Of a stretch of DNA of 64,000 nt, positions 10,834 to 22,413 are shown in pieces (position 1 is the first letter of the stretch; every line of letters starts with the position of its first letter). The DNA is from Alisma plantago-aquatica (Eukaryota; Streptophyta; Magnoliopsida; Alismatales; Alismataceae), in contig OY856409.1 in NCBI GenBank assembly GCA_963693085.1, positions 239,932,558 through 239,996,557 of the forward strand, given 5' to 3'. A model generated the notes under the pieces. That model was not told where the DNA came from and did not search any database. It saw only the letters and a list, made by a program, of their open reading frames with translations. Made by a program: the position numbers and the translations under genes.

Positions 10834-13060
10834 AGGTGTCATGAAAGTAAACTTGTAACACTTTTTGAGGTATATGATAACAAGATGTAAAGTGTAAAGC
10901 ACTCATTATTGGTGCAAGTGTTGCCGCCATATATAGGAGTACTTTAGTTTATTTTCATCCTATAAGGCATGTAATACAGTTATGAACTGCTATTTCATTT
11001 TTGCTAATAGATAGAAACACTTTATTTTGCATATTGTACGACAATGATGGCAATTAATAAAGTTGATGTTTCAATCTTAAAAATATGATCTTTGTGGCAA
11101 TGCCTTATTTATCTTGTGGTATTTGATATGCATAAGATAAAATGATACCTAAAAGTTATAGATAACTCAAACAATAAATTAGCATTAATCATGAGAAATT
11201 CATTTCTAGTTTCCATATGATGGATAAATCTAGACTCTTTTGGTTAGAGAACCAGTAAGAGACATGAATATCTTGAACATGATTAATCAATCTTCACTAA
11301 TGGTAGTGGGAGAATGATTATCCTATCAGGTATAATACATGTGATGTATTTACATACCTATTGGAACAAATGCTAATACTTCAAATGGTGTTTAGAGAAA
11401 TACCAATATGAATATCTTGAAGTGTTTAAGATTATCATAGATGAAGTACAAATTTGGTAAAGTGTTAATTCTTGATGAGATCAATGAATGAAATACTTGG
11501 ACCAAATGTTTGAGATCCTTATGAGTGATTATGATAATGTATCATAGTGAACTCATGATTAAGGCATGGTGATGTCTAAATCGAGAAGGAATCATACTCT
11601 AAGGAGTTAGAGAATGATTATCAAATAAATGAATTCTTGTTAAGAATACCCCACACTAATAAAAGAAATTAAGAATCACAAGGGTTGTGAGGTCTTATAT
11701 CCTTAACAGATACACCTCAATTATCTATGTGATGAGTTGTTCAAGTGATGAGTCAACTATCTAGATGAATATGAGGAATCAAATTTTGAGTTATGGTTTA
11801 TGACCATTACATCCTAAATGACATCCATGTGAACCATAAGGTATGACCTTCATGGTAGCACCCATTGGATAAAATCCATAAGTGTAAATGAATCTTAAGT
11901 GTTAAGATACATGGATAACATTTTGAGAAGGATGATGCTTGTTGATTGCAACTTAAAGACTAAGGCATTTGGCATATGGATACTAAAACCACATTCCTAT
12001 GAGGAATAAAACAAGGATGTGTACGTGACACAGCCTATAAGGTTTATGAATCCACTAATGCAAATGAAGTCTATAAGTTACAATGGACTAATCAGTGTGA
12101 TTGATTGAGTACAAGTAACTCAAAATTGGATCTTTACTTTGACGATATAGTCAAAGGGTTTGACTAATATGTCAAAGATAAAGAAGGGATCTGTGATTTA
12201 GTGGGAGCGTGTTCACATTCCACATGTTGACGTGAAATGGAAATATTCTAGAATGGAAATCTAAAAGTGGAAATTATCTTTAAGGAAGATAGATATGTTT
12301 CCTATGTGATAGGAATAGAGATCTATAGAGATAGTTCTCGAAGAACCTCTTGACCTGAAAAGAGAAAACATACATTGGCAATCTGTACTGAAGGGTTCAA
12401 TATGCACAGATTCAGTGGGAGAAAACTTGTCCATGTTACATGGAGTTAGTATCCCAAGGCCAAGTGTCCAATTCTTGTGAAAAATGGGAACACCAAGAAT
12501 AGATATGGATCTATCATGTATGTAATCATCCCATTATCTTGCATGTATGGACATGGCAAGAATGAAATGCATTCATCATATTGTATGTACGACATGACAA
12601 TATGATGTGCTCATCCTGATAACTCGTATGTGGGACATGATGAGTGGATGTCTGTCTACTTCCAGTAAGGGTTACTGGAATACCATGAGAACTTGATAAG
12701 TACTTGAAAAGTACTAGTTCTATGGAGATAAGGAAGAGTTCGATGTAAAGAGTTACATTGATGCGAACTTCCGAAAGGACAGAAAATTAATCGCAATATA
12801 TATATATATATATATATATATAGGATATATATATATATATATAAAGTGAAAGTTTGTTGATAATTGGAAGTGTTCCAATAAAACCATTTAAAAGGAAATG
12901 CCGAGTATCTATGCGTTAAAGAACAACAGTGGATACTATATGGATCTGGAAGTTCATGAGATGAACTTATAGATATTCTGCTCATTGATGACAAGTATGG
13001 AATCCTTGATCATGCAATGTGGGTAAAGGTTAGAAAAGGAGTACTAGATCGCATATTACG
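10834..13060 (+). pseudogene. Element A decayed Copia pol region
   Basis: No ORF of note. Scattered pieces recall Copia RT/RNase H when frames are changed, for example around 12030-12190 (an RT segment ending near LYFDDIVKGF), 12290-12350 (VIGIEIYRDSS) and 12500-12520 (GSIMYV), in expected order. Stops and frameshifts are dense. The same broken sequence occurs in D (48359-50800, inverted) and B. Assignment rests on short motif likeness only. Confidence 0.5.
12798..12843. repeat. (TA)n microsatellite
   Basis: Two runs of alternating TA separated by GGA, about 46 bases in total. B (1620-1640) and D (48765-48780) have only a short TATATATCCTATATATA here, so the repeat expanded in A. Confidence 0.95.
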
Positions 13061-13231
13061 ACAACTCCATCTCGTACGTGTGACGTACAACGAAGAGATG
13101 TGAGACATGCAATTTATACTGACTTTGGCAAGGTGTTGCCATTATTCACTATGTTAGCACTAGAGCACAGTAACATGTGGGACATGTTTGAAGATCACTA
13201 TGAATATGGTTCAATGGTGATTGGCTCGCAC

Positions 13232-13245
13232 TGCAAGTGGGAGTC
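13232..13245 (+). other. Element A polypurine tract
   Basis: CTGCAAGTGGGAGTC immediately precedes the 3' LTR start at 13246; GTGGGAG is the purine core. The complement stands at the matching place in B (1220-1234) and D (48359-48373). Confidence 0.75.
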
Positions 13246-15468
13246 TGTTGGTATGTATGCCCTGAGAGCCAATCATGGGATGATTGGTGGGATACATTAA
13301 GATTGATTTTGATAAACAATAAAGGCGAGCTTCCAATTCTTTTTGGTTCAATCATATGAGATAGTGATAGAACATATTGAATGTCTAGAGAATGACAATA
13401 CTCAATGACGTATGCTTTCAGGTTAAGGACCTGAATAATGAGATCATACAGATGCTAAGAGTTTGTACATTCTTGTTATGTCCCTAGTCGGATGTCATTG
13501 TGGAAGGTAGATAGACAACAATGACACACAAGGCTAGATTGTGGTTTTGGCTGATGACATAATCTCATTAGTCATGATATAGAGAGATCAAACCAAACAC
13601 ATAGGTACTTGTTAGAGAATAAGTGTACCGGACAGACCCACCGTGAGTTTGACACATGGAACCATGACATGGTAGTCACAGTCAGTACTCACAGTGATGG
13701 TGGTGAGTGTGATTCTTTGACCTGAAATCACTACACTCAACACATTTCGTTGGGCAGACTTTGACATCATCAAACGCGGTCCTGAAACATGGGTTGTTAT
13801 AAAGGTGATGATAGGGTGGCTTTGACACATGGGGCTTTTGAGGGGTGAGTGATAGATATGGGATTTGTCCCTCCTGAGGGAGTTTGATATCCATGGCCAC
13901 TTGATGAGTAGGATTGAGAAAGGCGTGCATGCATGTGTGAATCAGTATGTGATATTGATGTCATACATATCTTTTCCAGTATACTCTGAGATCAAGAAAG
14001 TGAATGAACGTTGATAGGATGACTGTTCCATGCCTCGAGTTCATTTGGGATATTAGTGACAAAGGAATTATACATTCACTGTAACACCAATCACGGATTG
14101 TAGGATTGAAAGTTGTTCTCCAACTTTCTACTTTCACTTGGGTAGCACTGATGTGTGACTAGGCACCGCTCTTTTCTTGTGAAGTCATAAGTGTTATGGA
14201 CTTTCACTGCCAACGTGAAATGGACCTGCAGGGTCACACACATAGGATTTAACCTGGAAGAGGAGTTTTTGTCCACAAGCAATGTTTATATTGATTACTA
14301 AAGGAGTTTAGTAGTTCAATTAAACACCCAATTAATTGATAGCTCAATATCATAATGTTCAAGGTGTTGGACATATTGATTGGAGTATCAGATTGATTGA
14401 AATCGCAATTGACTGATTCTGCACAACCTGCACTCCCAACCGATCGGTTCATGTGATGAACCAGTCGACTGAGGTTGCTGAACCGGTCAGCTCAAGTGTT
14501 GAGCTGATCAGCTCAAGTCCAGGGTGAAACGATTGCTTCAAGTATTGAAACGATCGATTCAACTGGTGCAACCGAGCAACTTGGGGAAATAGGATTGGTG
14601 AGAATTTTCTTTTCATTTCAATTGCCCAATTTGATTGGGAAATAGGATTGGTATTCGATACCAATCAGAAACAAAAGAAGCAAAGTCAATCGGGAACCGA
14701 CAAGGACCACCAACCGACCAGTTCACTTGTGAACCGACCGGTTGAGGTGTCCCAACCGACCGATTCAGGTCCCAAACCGACCGTTTCAGTTGTGAAACAA
14801 TCGATTCAGGTTGCGAGTTGGTTACTTTTGTGGAAAATCTCGAACCCTTCTACTCCTGCTTTTAGTCCCGTATTGCCCGGGATGGAGAACCCTGTCCCAT
14901 GACCCTCCTATATATAGGGGTATTGGGGGCTTCTCAAAGTACAACTCAGTGCAATCAGTTGCTCTGCAAAGTTGTCGTTCTCTCTAGTTTTGGTAACCGA
15001 GAGAGAGCCCGAGCAAGTGCTACCCGCGAAGGGAGGTGCAACAAGGGAAGGACAACTGCAGTTGCAACTGGAGGCAAGATAGTGTGTTGGCGACTAGTAC
15101 GCCAACAGGAGGGTGCGACTCCTTCCACTTTCTTGTGGGACAAGGAGTGTGGAGTTCCAGGTGGTCCGTGTGGACTACTTCATAGGCGGGAGGTTTCTGC
15201 CGCTCAGGAGGACAACTGTCATCCGACAGTCCGGTGAGACCAGAAGTCGTCAGTCCCGGTGCGACGAGGAGCTGCAAAACAGAGTCGAAGGCCGGATTTG
15301 AAGACCGCGCAAGGCGCGAGGTATTGTCGCCGAGCAAGCCTCGGGACAAGGTATGATTCCACAAACCAACCTTTCCTATTATATAGACGTCGACGCATTT
15401 CCCTGTTCCGGGTTTGGGGAGAAAAGTTTTGTTTCCGCTGCCTTCTCTGATTCCCCTAAAACCCAATA
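13246..15468 (+). repeat. Element A 3' LTR
   Basis: Starts TGTTGGTATGTATGCCC and ends CCTAAAACCCAATA at 15468, followed by TSD CTCGC. It carries the palindrome clusters (about 14436-14590 and 14710-14820) and a TATA box at 14908-14917. 2223 bp against 2224 bp for the 5' LTR. Confidence 0.97.
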
Positions 15469-15473
15469 CTCGC
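15469..15473. other. TSD of element A, right copy (CTCGC)
   Basis: Identical to 6316-6320. After it, B's LTR continues with AACCTGAACCGATCG, as in the uninterrupted D LTR near 46800. Confidence 0.95.
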
Positions 15474-17037
15474 AACCTGAACCGATCGTTTCACAACTGA
15501 AATGGTCAGTTGGGGACCTGAACCGATCGATTCACATCTCAACCGATCGGTTGGGACCCATGAGCCGATTGGTTCACTTCTGAACCGGTCGGTTCATGAA
15601 CCTGATCAGTTCCCGATTGACTTTCCATCTTTTGTTTCTAATTGGTATCGAATACCAATCCCTTTTCCAATCAAATTGGACAAGTGAAACGAAAGGAAAA
15701 TTCTCACCGATCCTACTTTCCCAACTTGCTCGGTTGCACCGATCATTTCAACACTTGAAGCAATCGTTTCACCCTGATCATGAGCCGATAGACTCACCAC
15801 CTGAGCTGACCTGTTCACCAAGCTGAGCCGATCGGTTCATCTCATGAGCCGATCGGTTGGGAGTGTAGATTGTGCAGAATCTGTCAATTGCAATTTCAAT
15901 CAATCTGATACTCCAATCAATGTGTCCAACACCTTGAACATTATGATATTGAGCTATCAATTGATTGACTGTTTAATTGAACTACTAAACTCCTTTAGCA
16001 ATCAATCTAAACATTGTTTGTAGACAAAACTCCTCTTCCATGTTAAATCCTATGTGTGTGACCCTGCAGGTCCATTTCACGTTGGCAGTGAAAGTCCATA
16101 ACACTTATGACTTCATAAGCAAAGAGCGGTGCCTAGTCACAGATCAGTGCTACCCAAGTGAAAGCAGAAAGTTGGAGAACAACTTTCAATCCTACAATCC
16201 GTGAATGGTGTTATAGTGAATGTATAATTCCTTTGTCACTGATATCCCAAATGAACTTGAGGCATGGAACAGTCATCTTGTCAACGTTCATTCACTTTCT
16301 TGATCTCAGAGCAAATTGGAAGAGATATGTATGACATCAATATCACATACTGATTCACACATGCGTGCGCACACCTATTTCAATCCTACTCATCAAGTGG
16401 CCTTGGATATCAAACTCCCTCAGGAGGGACAAATCCCATATCTGTCACTCACCCCTCAAAAGCCCCATGTGTCAAAGCCACCCAATCATCACTTTTATAA
16501 CAATCCATGTTTCAGGACTGCATTTGATGATGTCAAAGTGTGCCCAACGACATGTGTTGAGTGTAGTGATTTCACGTCAAAGAATCACAATCACCACCAT
16601 CACTGTGACTACCATGTCATGGTTCCATGTGTCAAACTCACGGTGGGTCTGTCCGGTACACTTGTTCTCTAACAAGTACCTATGTGTTTAGTTTGATATC
16701 TCTATATCATGACTAATGAGATTCTGTCATCAACAAACACCACAATCTAGTCTTGTGTGTCATTGCTGTCTATCTACCTTCCACAATGACATCCGACTAG
16801 GGACATAATGAGAATGTACAAACTCTTAGCATCCGTATGATCTCATCGTTCAGGTCCTGAACCTGAAGGCATACGTCATTGAGTACTGTCATTCTCTAGA
16901 CATTCAATCTGTTCTATCACTATCTCATATGACTGAACCTGATAGAATTGGAAGCTTGCCTTTGATGTTTATCAAATCAATCTTAATGTATCCCACCAAT
17001 CATCCCATGATTGGCTCTCAGGGCATACATACCAACA
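15474..17037 (-). repeat. Element B 5' LTR, segment 2 (U3 side)
   Basis: Continuation of B's LTR after A. It contains the palindrome cluster 15475-15860 and ends ATACCAACA at 17037. Directly inverted relative to A's 3' LTR next door. Confidence 0.95.
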
Positions 17038-17111
17038 CTTTCTTCTTGGATATGTGTCTTCTAAGGTTCTAAGGTGGTGACACCTTCCCCTTTCTCTCTC
17101 TCTCATCGGCC

Positions 17112-17124
17112 ATGTATATATACC
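17112..17124 (+). promoter_or_regulatory. TATA box of element F LTR
   Basis: CATGTATATATACCCCTCTC, conserved at 38383-38400 in the 3' LTR and preceded in both by a pyrimidine-rich CTTTCTCTCTC tract. Probable core promoter; the CCGATA array would then lie in the transcribed leader. Confidence 0.6.
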
Positions 17125-17996
17125 CCTCTCTTCCCATGCAAGATAACAATTTTAGTGATCCTTGCTTTCTCTCCTTGGTGTCTGACCTTGAGCTTGTAGA
17201 GCACTCTCCCTTGGATCTTGATGGGTGACCGAAAATCTTGCGGTGCTCTCTTTCATCTTCTTCCTTGGTAAGCCATGGTTTTGTAACTTTCCTTCTCCCC
17301 TTTCTTCTTCTTGGCCATGAACCTTGGTATCTTCTTTCTCCTCTTTTGCTTTCTTAACCATGGTTCTATATTCCTTCTTGGAGGGGTTGTGGAGATCGAG
17401 CTAGGAGGATCTTCTTTTACCTTGAGCTTGGGAAGCTTGGAGCTTAACCTTAGACCTTATATCTTGGTGGTTGTTCTTGAGGCAGGTTATATAACTCTAA
17501 ACATACTTTGTTATCATCACCTTTCTACATGTCATGTTGATAGTTGCCCTTAGCTTATCATTGCTTGCTTGCTTGCTAGTAGCTTTACTTGTAGCCTTGT
17601 GTGCAATTTTGAGAATAATTTTTTTAAGTTGCTTCCATAAGTTGCTCTTTTCCTTGCCTTGTTAATAATGTCATCTTGAGGTAGAAGATGACTAAACCAA
17701 TATGCCATGTGATCTGATATGCTAGACCGATATGATCTTGTGTAAACCGATATACATCTTAGGATGCTGGTTTGTTTTGATCTAGTGATGACCAGTGAAG
17801 GAGAGTGTTGAACCTTGATGCCTTTAGTTAAGTATGGAAGTCGACATGGGTAACCCTAATCCGATACATGTTCAACCCGACACACCTTGCAATCCGATAC
17901 TCCCTAGTCCGACACATATTGAATAGAGGTGGGAAACACTTCCCTTGAGGTTCAACCGATACAACCAAACCCTAGTAGCTGATATACTATGGAGAT

Positions 17997-18263
17997 CTAT
18001 GTGGACGATACACAAAGGGGAACATAGGCCGATATCCTAGTTGATGGGTTGTCTGATAGCCTAGTTGATGGGTAGGCTGATACCCTAGATGATGGGAGAT
18101 GATGGGTAGGCCGATACCCTAGATGATGGGTAGGCCGATACCCTTGATGATGGGTAGACCGATACCCTAGTTGATGGGTAGGCCGATACCCTAGTTGAAG
18201 GTGAGACCAATACCCTAATAGATGGTGAGGACGATATCTTATGAGATGGTATGACCAATACAC
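17997..18263. repeat. 24-bp tandem array (CCGATA type) in F 5' LTR
   Basis: About ten imperfect copies of a 24-bp unit built from GATGGGTAGGCCGATACC plus CTAGTT/CTAGAT. One unit is disturbed by a partial duplication (GATGGGAGATGATGGG near 18085). CCGATA also occurs singly from 17690 to 18430. The 3' LTR has the equivalent array at 39269-39530. Confidence 0.9.
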
Positions 18264-20291
18264 TTTCTCATGTACCTCTAGACTGATATCCCTTGCTGTG
18301 CCTTGGATGACACCTTATCATTGAGGTCTTGAGACCGATACCAAGTGATGATAAACTGATATTCTACCTTAATATGGTGGCCAATACCCAACCTTAGTGT
18401 GGTTTCCCGATACCTAAGGTTAACGGATACCCTAACCCTAATAGGCATATTATGATGTGTAGTGATGCATCTTGTTCATGCTAGGGGTTACATGGTGTGA
18501 TGTGATACTCTATGGTGTAATCATGTATGTGATGTTGAATACTAACTCTCTCTTTACGTGTTTCATAGTGATAGAAATATGATACCACACCTTATGTATA
18601 CACTTCATAACAATCAAGGAAGTGATAACCCAAGGGTGGTTGGTGATCCAGCCTTATAAACCCTAATCGGGTAAAGTGAAACCCTAATTGTTATGATGTA
18701 AAGTGCATGATGTGAATGTAAAACATGAGTTATATGAGATGATGATGCTTTGCCTTCTTGTTATCAGCTTCTAACCATGTAGGTGATACTAATTGATGTA
18801 CATAGCTAGGTATGAGCTATGGTGGTTATGATGTGATGGACATTGGTCCTTGTGATAGACATGTGGTCCTGGTAGTGGACATATGATGAATAGTAAGCAT
18901 AAAGAGACATGGTGTGATGAGATCACACAATGTGATTCAATATGTTCTGGTGATGAGTCATGCCCTGTTTATGTTGATCTTGTTTAAAGGTTGTATGTTG
19001 TAACTTGATTGATGTTTAAAGATGTTTAAATTGATCTAATTAATCAAGTGAAATCTAATAGTGTAGTTTGCCCTATGCCATAGATCCATTCAGTGTCAGC
19101 ACTTGATGAATGGTGAAACGAGTTTAACTCGGAGCGCATATTGTTGAATATGTGGGGTGCAAGTTGATATATCTCCTTGTACCTTGAATGTATATGAATG
19201 GGATTGGTTGTGGTCATACACCAATAATTAGTACAACTGCGGTTGTAGATCAACTTGAGATACAAGAATGGATACAATCATATCCAAGCAAAGAGTGCAG
19301 TTGCAGTTGTAACTCACTAGTGTTGTGACCTGTACCAAGGCGGGCTAGACATGTATAGTTAGACTATAAGTTACTGATAGTAGTTTGACTAATGATTTCA
19401 CTGATAATATCCTCATAGTGACCGAGGAGATGAGGTCGTAGATTTTGGATCTTGCATTAGACCTTGTATTGCACTGATTTTAACTATATATACATATAGT
19501 GGTCGGTTGGATTTGGATGGTGTGATTCAAATCCTCATAGCATAATGAATACGTAATCAACCGTGTAGTATAATTGTATAGGATTAAATACGAAAACATT
19601 GGTGAGGCCTTGCTTGATCTTTATACAATGTTCTTGATAGTAAATATACATGTTATTCATATTCCTTTTAAATTATTAAGATGTTACATAATTCAACAGT
19701 AATTGCCCTTCATGTTATTAATCTTTACGTACTTCATCTTAGTTGTATTTATATTGCTTCTCAGTTTATCTTATCTGTGATAACAATAGAGTTGGTGGTG
19801 AGTTATATCTCCCATTGGGATTTGGAATCTCACCCGAGTGTTTTCCACACCCTTTTTAGGTGGACGAGCATGAAGAGGTAGAGATCGTGCAAAGGAGGTT
19901 GAGAAGCAACCACAGGAGTGGTAGCTGATAAGGTTGGAAGTGCTGCTGGGTGTCTTTTGTTGATAGAGTCCTAGAGTCGTACCTGTACACTCAGGTCTTT
20001 GGAAATGTTTTGTAGATGTTTTGCAAATGTGTTATCTGTATGTGTCCTTTGTATATCTGATATGGTGGAATCATGTATATTCGTTATGGAACTAAAGCAT
20101 AGGTTGACAACATGCCTTGTGAATGCTTTGAGGCATGAAAGGGTTCATGTGTAAAGGTTCTTTCTATATGGTTGTTTTATGAAAAAGGATTAAAGTTTTA
20201 GTGTTTCTCAGTAATTTGTTTGTTAATTTCTCTTCCGTAGTTTTGTTTTGAGTAATCTCACTTTGCGTGGCGCAGGGCGTCACATATTGGT

Positions 20292-20302
20292 TGGTATTAG
20301 AG
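20292..20302 (+). other. Element F primer binding site
   Basis: TGGTATTAGAG, seven bases after the LTR end. Likely a tRNA-iMet PBS (TGGTATCAGAG) with one C-to-T change. Confidence 0.75.
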
Positions 20303-20419
20303 ATTTAGGTTTGTCGAGTCTACATGGACCTAGGACTAGGGTTTGTGTCTGTTCTAGTGTCCTCCAGTCTGTCTTATAGTCACTTCTTCTTATGTAGAAG
20401 AAGAAGAAAAGTTGAAAAG

Positions 20420-21600
20420 ATGTCTGGAGAACATGAAGAACATGCTGTCGAGAGCAGTGCTGCTGCACCCGATGGTGGTGCAAAGAACCAGGCACAAGAA
20501 GATCGAGTACCTGAGGTCCCCCACTTTGACCCAACCATGATAGAAAACCCTACCTTTCAATCACTTTTTGGGTAGTTCATGGAAACAATGACTCATATGG
20601 CAGACAGGATGCCTGCACCTCAGCCTAGGGCACATGCTCCCCATGCTGAATCTCTGGTAACTGGGAAGACTATCGAAAGGCTTCACCATGTTGGGGCAGT
20701 TGAGTATGCTGGAACAAATGACCCAGTAGATGCGGATCTATGGATGACTGAGCTTGAGAAGGCTTTCAAGATCCTGAGTATCCCTGAAGAGGACAAGGTG
20801 AAGCATGTGGTGTACCTCCTGAGAGGGAGTGCTGGCCATTGGTGGGCCATAGAGAAGGAGAAGAGACTTGGTGTGGTGGTTGGTTGGGAGGAGTTCTGAC
20901 GGGAGTTCGTAAGTCGGTACTTTCCTCAGATATATCTTGATGGGAAGATCAGCTAGTTCCAGAGGATCCGTAAGGGGTCCATGATGATCAACGAGTATGA
21001 GGTAAGGTTTATGGAGTTGTTGAGGTTCTGTCCTCACATGGTTGTGATGGAAGATGAGAGGATTCACCATTTTGAGAAGAGGTTGAATGTTGAGTTGTCT
21101 ACCCAACTGCTTCTTTAGAGAATCGAGAGAAGTTTGATACGTTAGTGGAGTCTGTTTGAAGGATAGAATGATCTATGAAGGAAAAGAGAGAGGGAAGTAC
21201 TAAAAAACGGTCTGCAAAGTATTCAGGGAAGTCGTCTGGTGGCTTCAAGAATCCTGCACCACCAACGCCATAGATGTTTAATACTTCGACTCAGTGGTCA
21301 CCAAGCAAGGACAGAAGCCATAGTTTTCCACCCTCAGGAGCCCAGAGTGTTGCATCAACATCAGTGATAGGGCTGTCTAAGCCACAGATTGAGACCTGAG
21401 CCTATCAGAAGTGTGGACAGGTAGGACATCTAAAGTGGGAGTTGCCGATGAGGGATGATGAAGTGACCTAGCAACCTAGATAGAGTCAGAAGGGCTCACA
21501 GAGACAACATAATAGTGGCGTAGGAGGACGAGGATGTGGCCAAGCATCACAAGTTGGATCGTATGATCAGGGAAGCAGAGGACGAGGGTGACAACAGGAA
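20420..21600 (+). pseudogene. gag: Element F gag (chromovirus capsid) pseudogene
   Basis: The ATG at 20420 (MSGEHEEHAVES) is the likely start; the frame runs to about 20898, with a TAG at about 20573. It contains a Retrotrans_gag-like stretch (WMTELEKAFKILSIPEEDKV, then LRGSAGHWW) near 20742-20850. A TGA at 20897 and several TAGs follow. Around 21400-21450 a zinc knuckle relic reads KCGQVGH but lacks the last Cys and is preceded by a stop. A Gly/Arg/Gln-rich linker (21480-21600) leads to protease. The product cannot be made intact. Identification as a Gypsy Gag is firm from order and motifs; the exact end is uncertain. Confidence 0.85.
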
Positions 21601-21618
21601 ACAACTAGATTCTACACC

Positions 21619-22280
21619 ATGAGTCAGCCGGAGGTGGTGGTCAACCCGCAAGTGGTGACATGTCAGATGGAGTTATTTCATTCTGATTTGTCTTCTTCTT
21701 GCTTTATATCCATTTTGGTTGACTTGGGTGCTACACACTCTTTTATCACATGTGAAGTGCTTAGTAGTTTCTCTTTGCCTCTTAGTCGTAGGAAGAGTAG
21801 TGTGTTGTTAGGAACCCCGTTGGTTAGTTCTGTAGTGTTGCATGATGTGTGTCCTTCCTACGTTCTCTCTTTTTCGAGACACAACATTCAAGTGGATCTC
21901 ATACCACTTGACATGCATGGATTCGATGTGATACTTGGAATGGATACCCTGGAGAAGTATAGAGTAGTGTTGGATTGTAGTTCCAAGCAAGCGACGTTTG
22001 TAGATGGTAGTGAGAGGTGGATCTTCCAAGGATATAGGAAGATTCTCCCGATGTGTCTTGTATCAACTATGGTAGTGAGGAAGCTTCTGAGATAAGGTTG
22101 TGAGGCATTTTTGGCACATGTAATGGATACAGAGGTGAGGAGTCCTAGTATCTAGGAAGTGCTGGTGGTTAGGGAGTTCAAGGATGTGTTTTCTGAAGAG
22201 TTTCTAGGTGTTCCCCCACCCTGTGGGATTAATTTTGAAATCAATCTGGTCCCTGGTATGCACCCATAGCTCAGATTCCG
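21619..22280 (+). pseudogene. Element F aspartic protease (RVP) region
   Basis: Open for 158 codons (21619-22095), then stops and a frameshift before RT. The active-site block reads VDLGATHSFIT at about 21718-21750. In this family the catalytic triplet is usually D-S/T-G; here Leu follows the Asp, so activity is doubtful. The second conserved block, HGFDVILGMDTLEKY, is at about 21920-21962. The linker (EFKDVFSEEFLGVPPP, about 22168-22215) is the usual lead-in to Gypsy RT. Role: cleavage of the Gag-Pol polyprotein. Confidence 0.88.
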
Positions 22281-22413
22281 TATAGGATGGCACCGACAGA
22301 GATGGTAGAGTTGAAGAGACAGTTGCAAGAACTACTTGACAAAGGTTTCATCAGGCCAAGTACGTCACCGTGGGGTGCTCCAGTGTTGTTTGTGAAGAAG
22401 AAGGATGGGTCTA
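22281..22413 (+). pseudogene. Element F reverse transcriptase, N-terminal part (cut by H)
   Basis: Reads [19 protein letters not shown] ... [24 protein letters not shown], the standard chromovirus RT start, and stops at 22413 where H begins. The frame differs from that of the protease, with an indel near 22255. RT resumes at 35001 with RLCIDYR. The H target duplication GTCTA covers 22409-22413 and 34996-35000. Confidence 0.93.

Larger units (their letters stand above)
6321..15468 (+). mobile_element. Element A: complete Copia-type LTR retrotransposon nested in B
   Basis: 9148 bp element with LTRs of 2224 and 2223 bp, a tRNA-iMet-type PBS, a gag frame, a decayed pol, a purine-rich tract and a 5-bp TSD (CTCGC). 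The LTRs start TGTTGGTATG and end CCTAAAATCCAATA / CCTAAAACCCAATA, so the usual terminal CA is TA in both. The two LTRs differ by roughly several percent in the stretches I compared, so this is not a recent insertion. It carries gag but no working pol, and so would depend on enzymes supplied in trans. It is inserted in a relative (B) in the opposite orientation. Confidence 0.96.
1..17037 (-). mobile_element. Element B: Copia-type LTR retrotransposon, minus strand, split by A
   Basis: Minus-strand member of the family that also includes A and D. Its 3' LTR is at the left (1-1219, truncated by the window edge), its internal region is 1220-5662, and its 5' LTR (5663-6320 plus 15474-17037) is split by element A. 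Without A and one duplicated CTCGC, the right LTR is 2222 bp, matching A's LTRs (2224 and 2223 bp). The PBS complement lies directly left of the right LTR. B sits inside the 5' LTR of chromovirus F: the sequence after 17037 continues F's LTR, starting with CTTTC, which is also present at 38312-38316 in F's other LTR. The left partner of this putative TSD is outside the window. Confidence 0.9.
17038..20284 (+). repeat. Element F 5' LTR (first 622 bp missing, displaced by B)
   Basis: Matches 38312-45156 of the 3' LTR minus insertion G. It ends GGGCGTCACA at 20284, as the 3' copy ends GGACGTCACA. Contains a TATA-like site at 17112-17124, a CCGATA-rich region (17690-18430) with a 24-bp tandem array, and further non-coding sequence. 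Confidence 0.93.

Noticed and set aside
6321..15468. A and B read as one element with internal rearrangement
   Set aside because: Exact CTCGC duplication, opposite orientation and full-length LTRs show two separate insertions.
17311..17553. 80-codon frame in F LTR
   Set aside because: Present in an LTR leader, not conserved as an open frame in the 3' copy, no motif.
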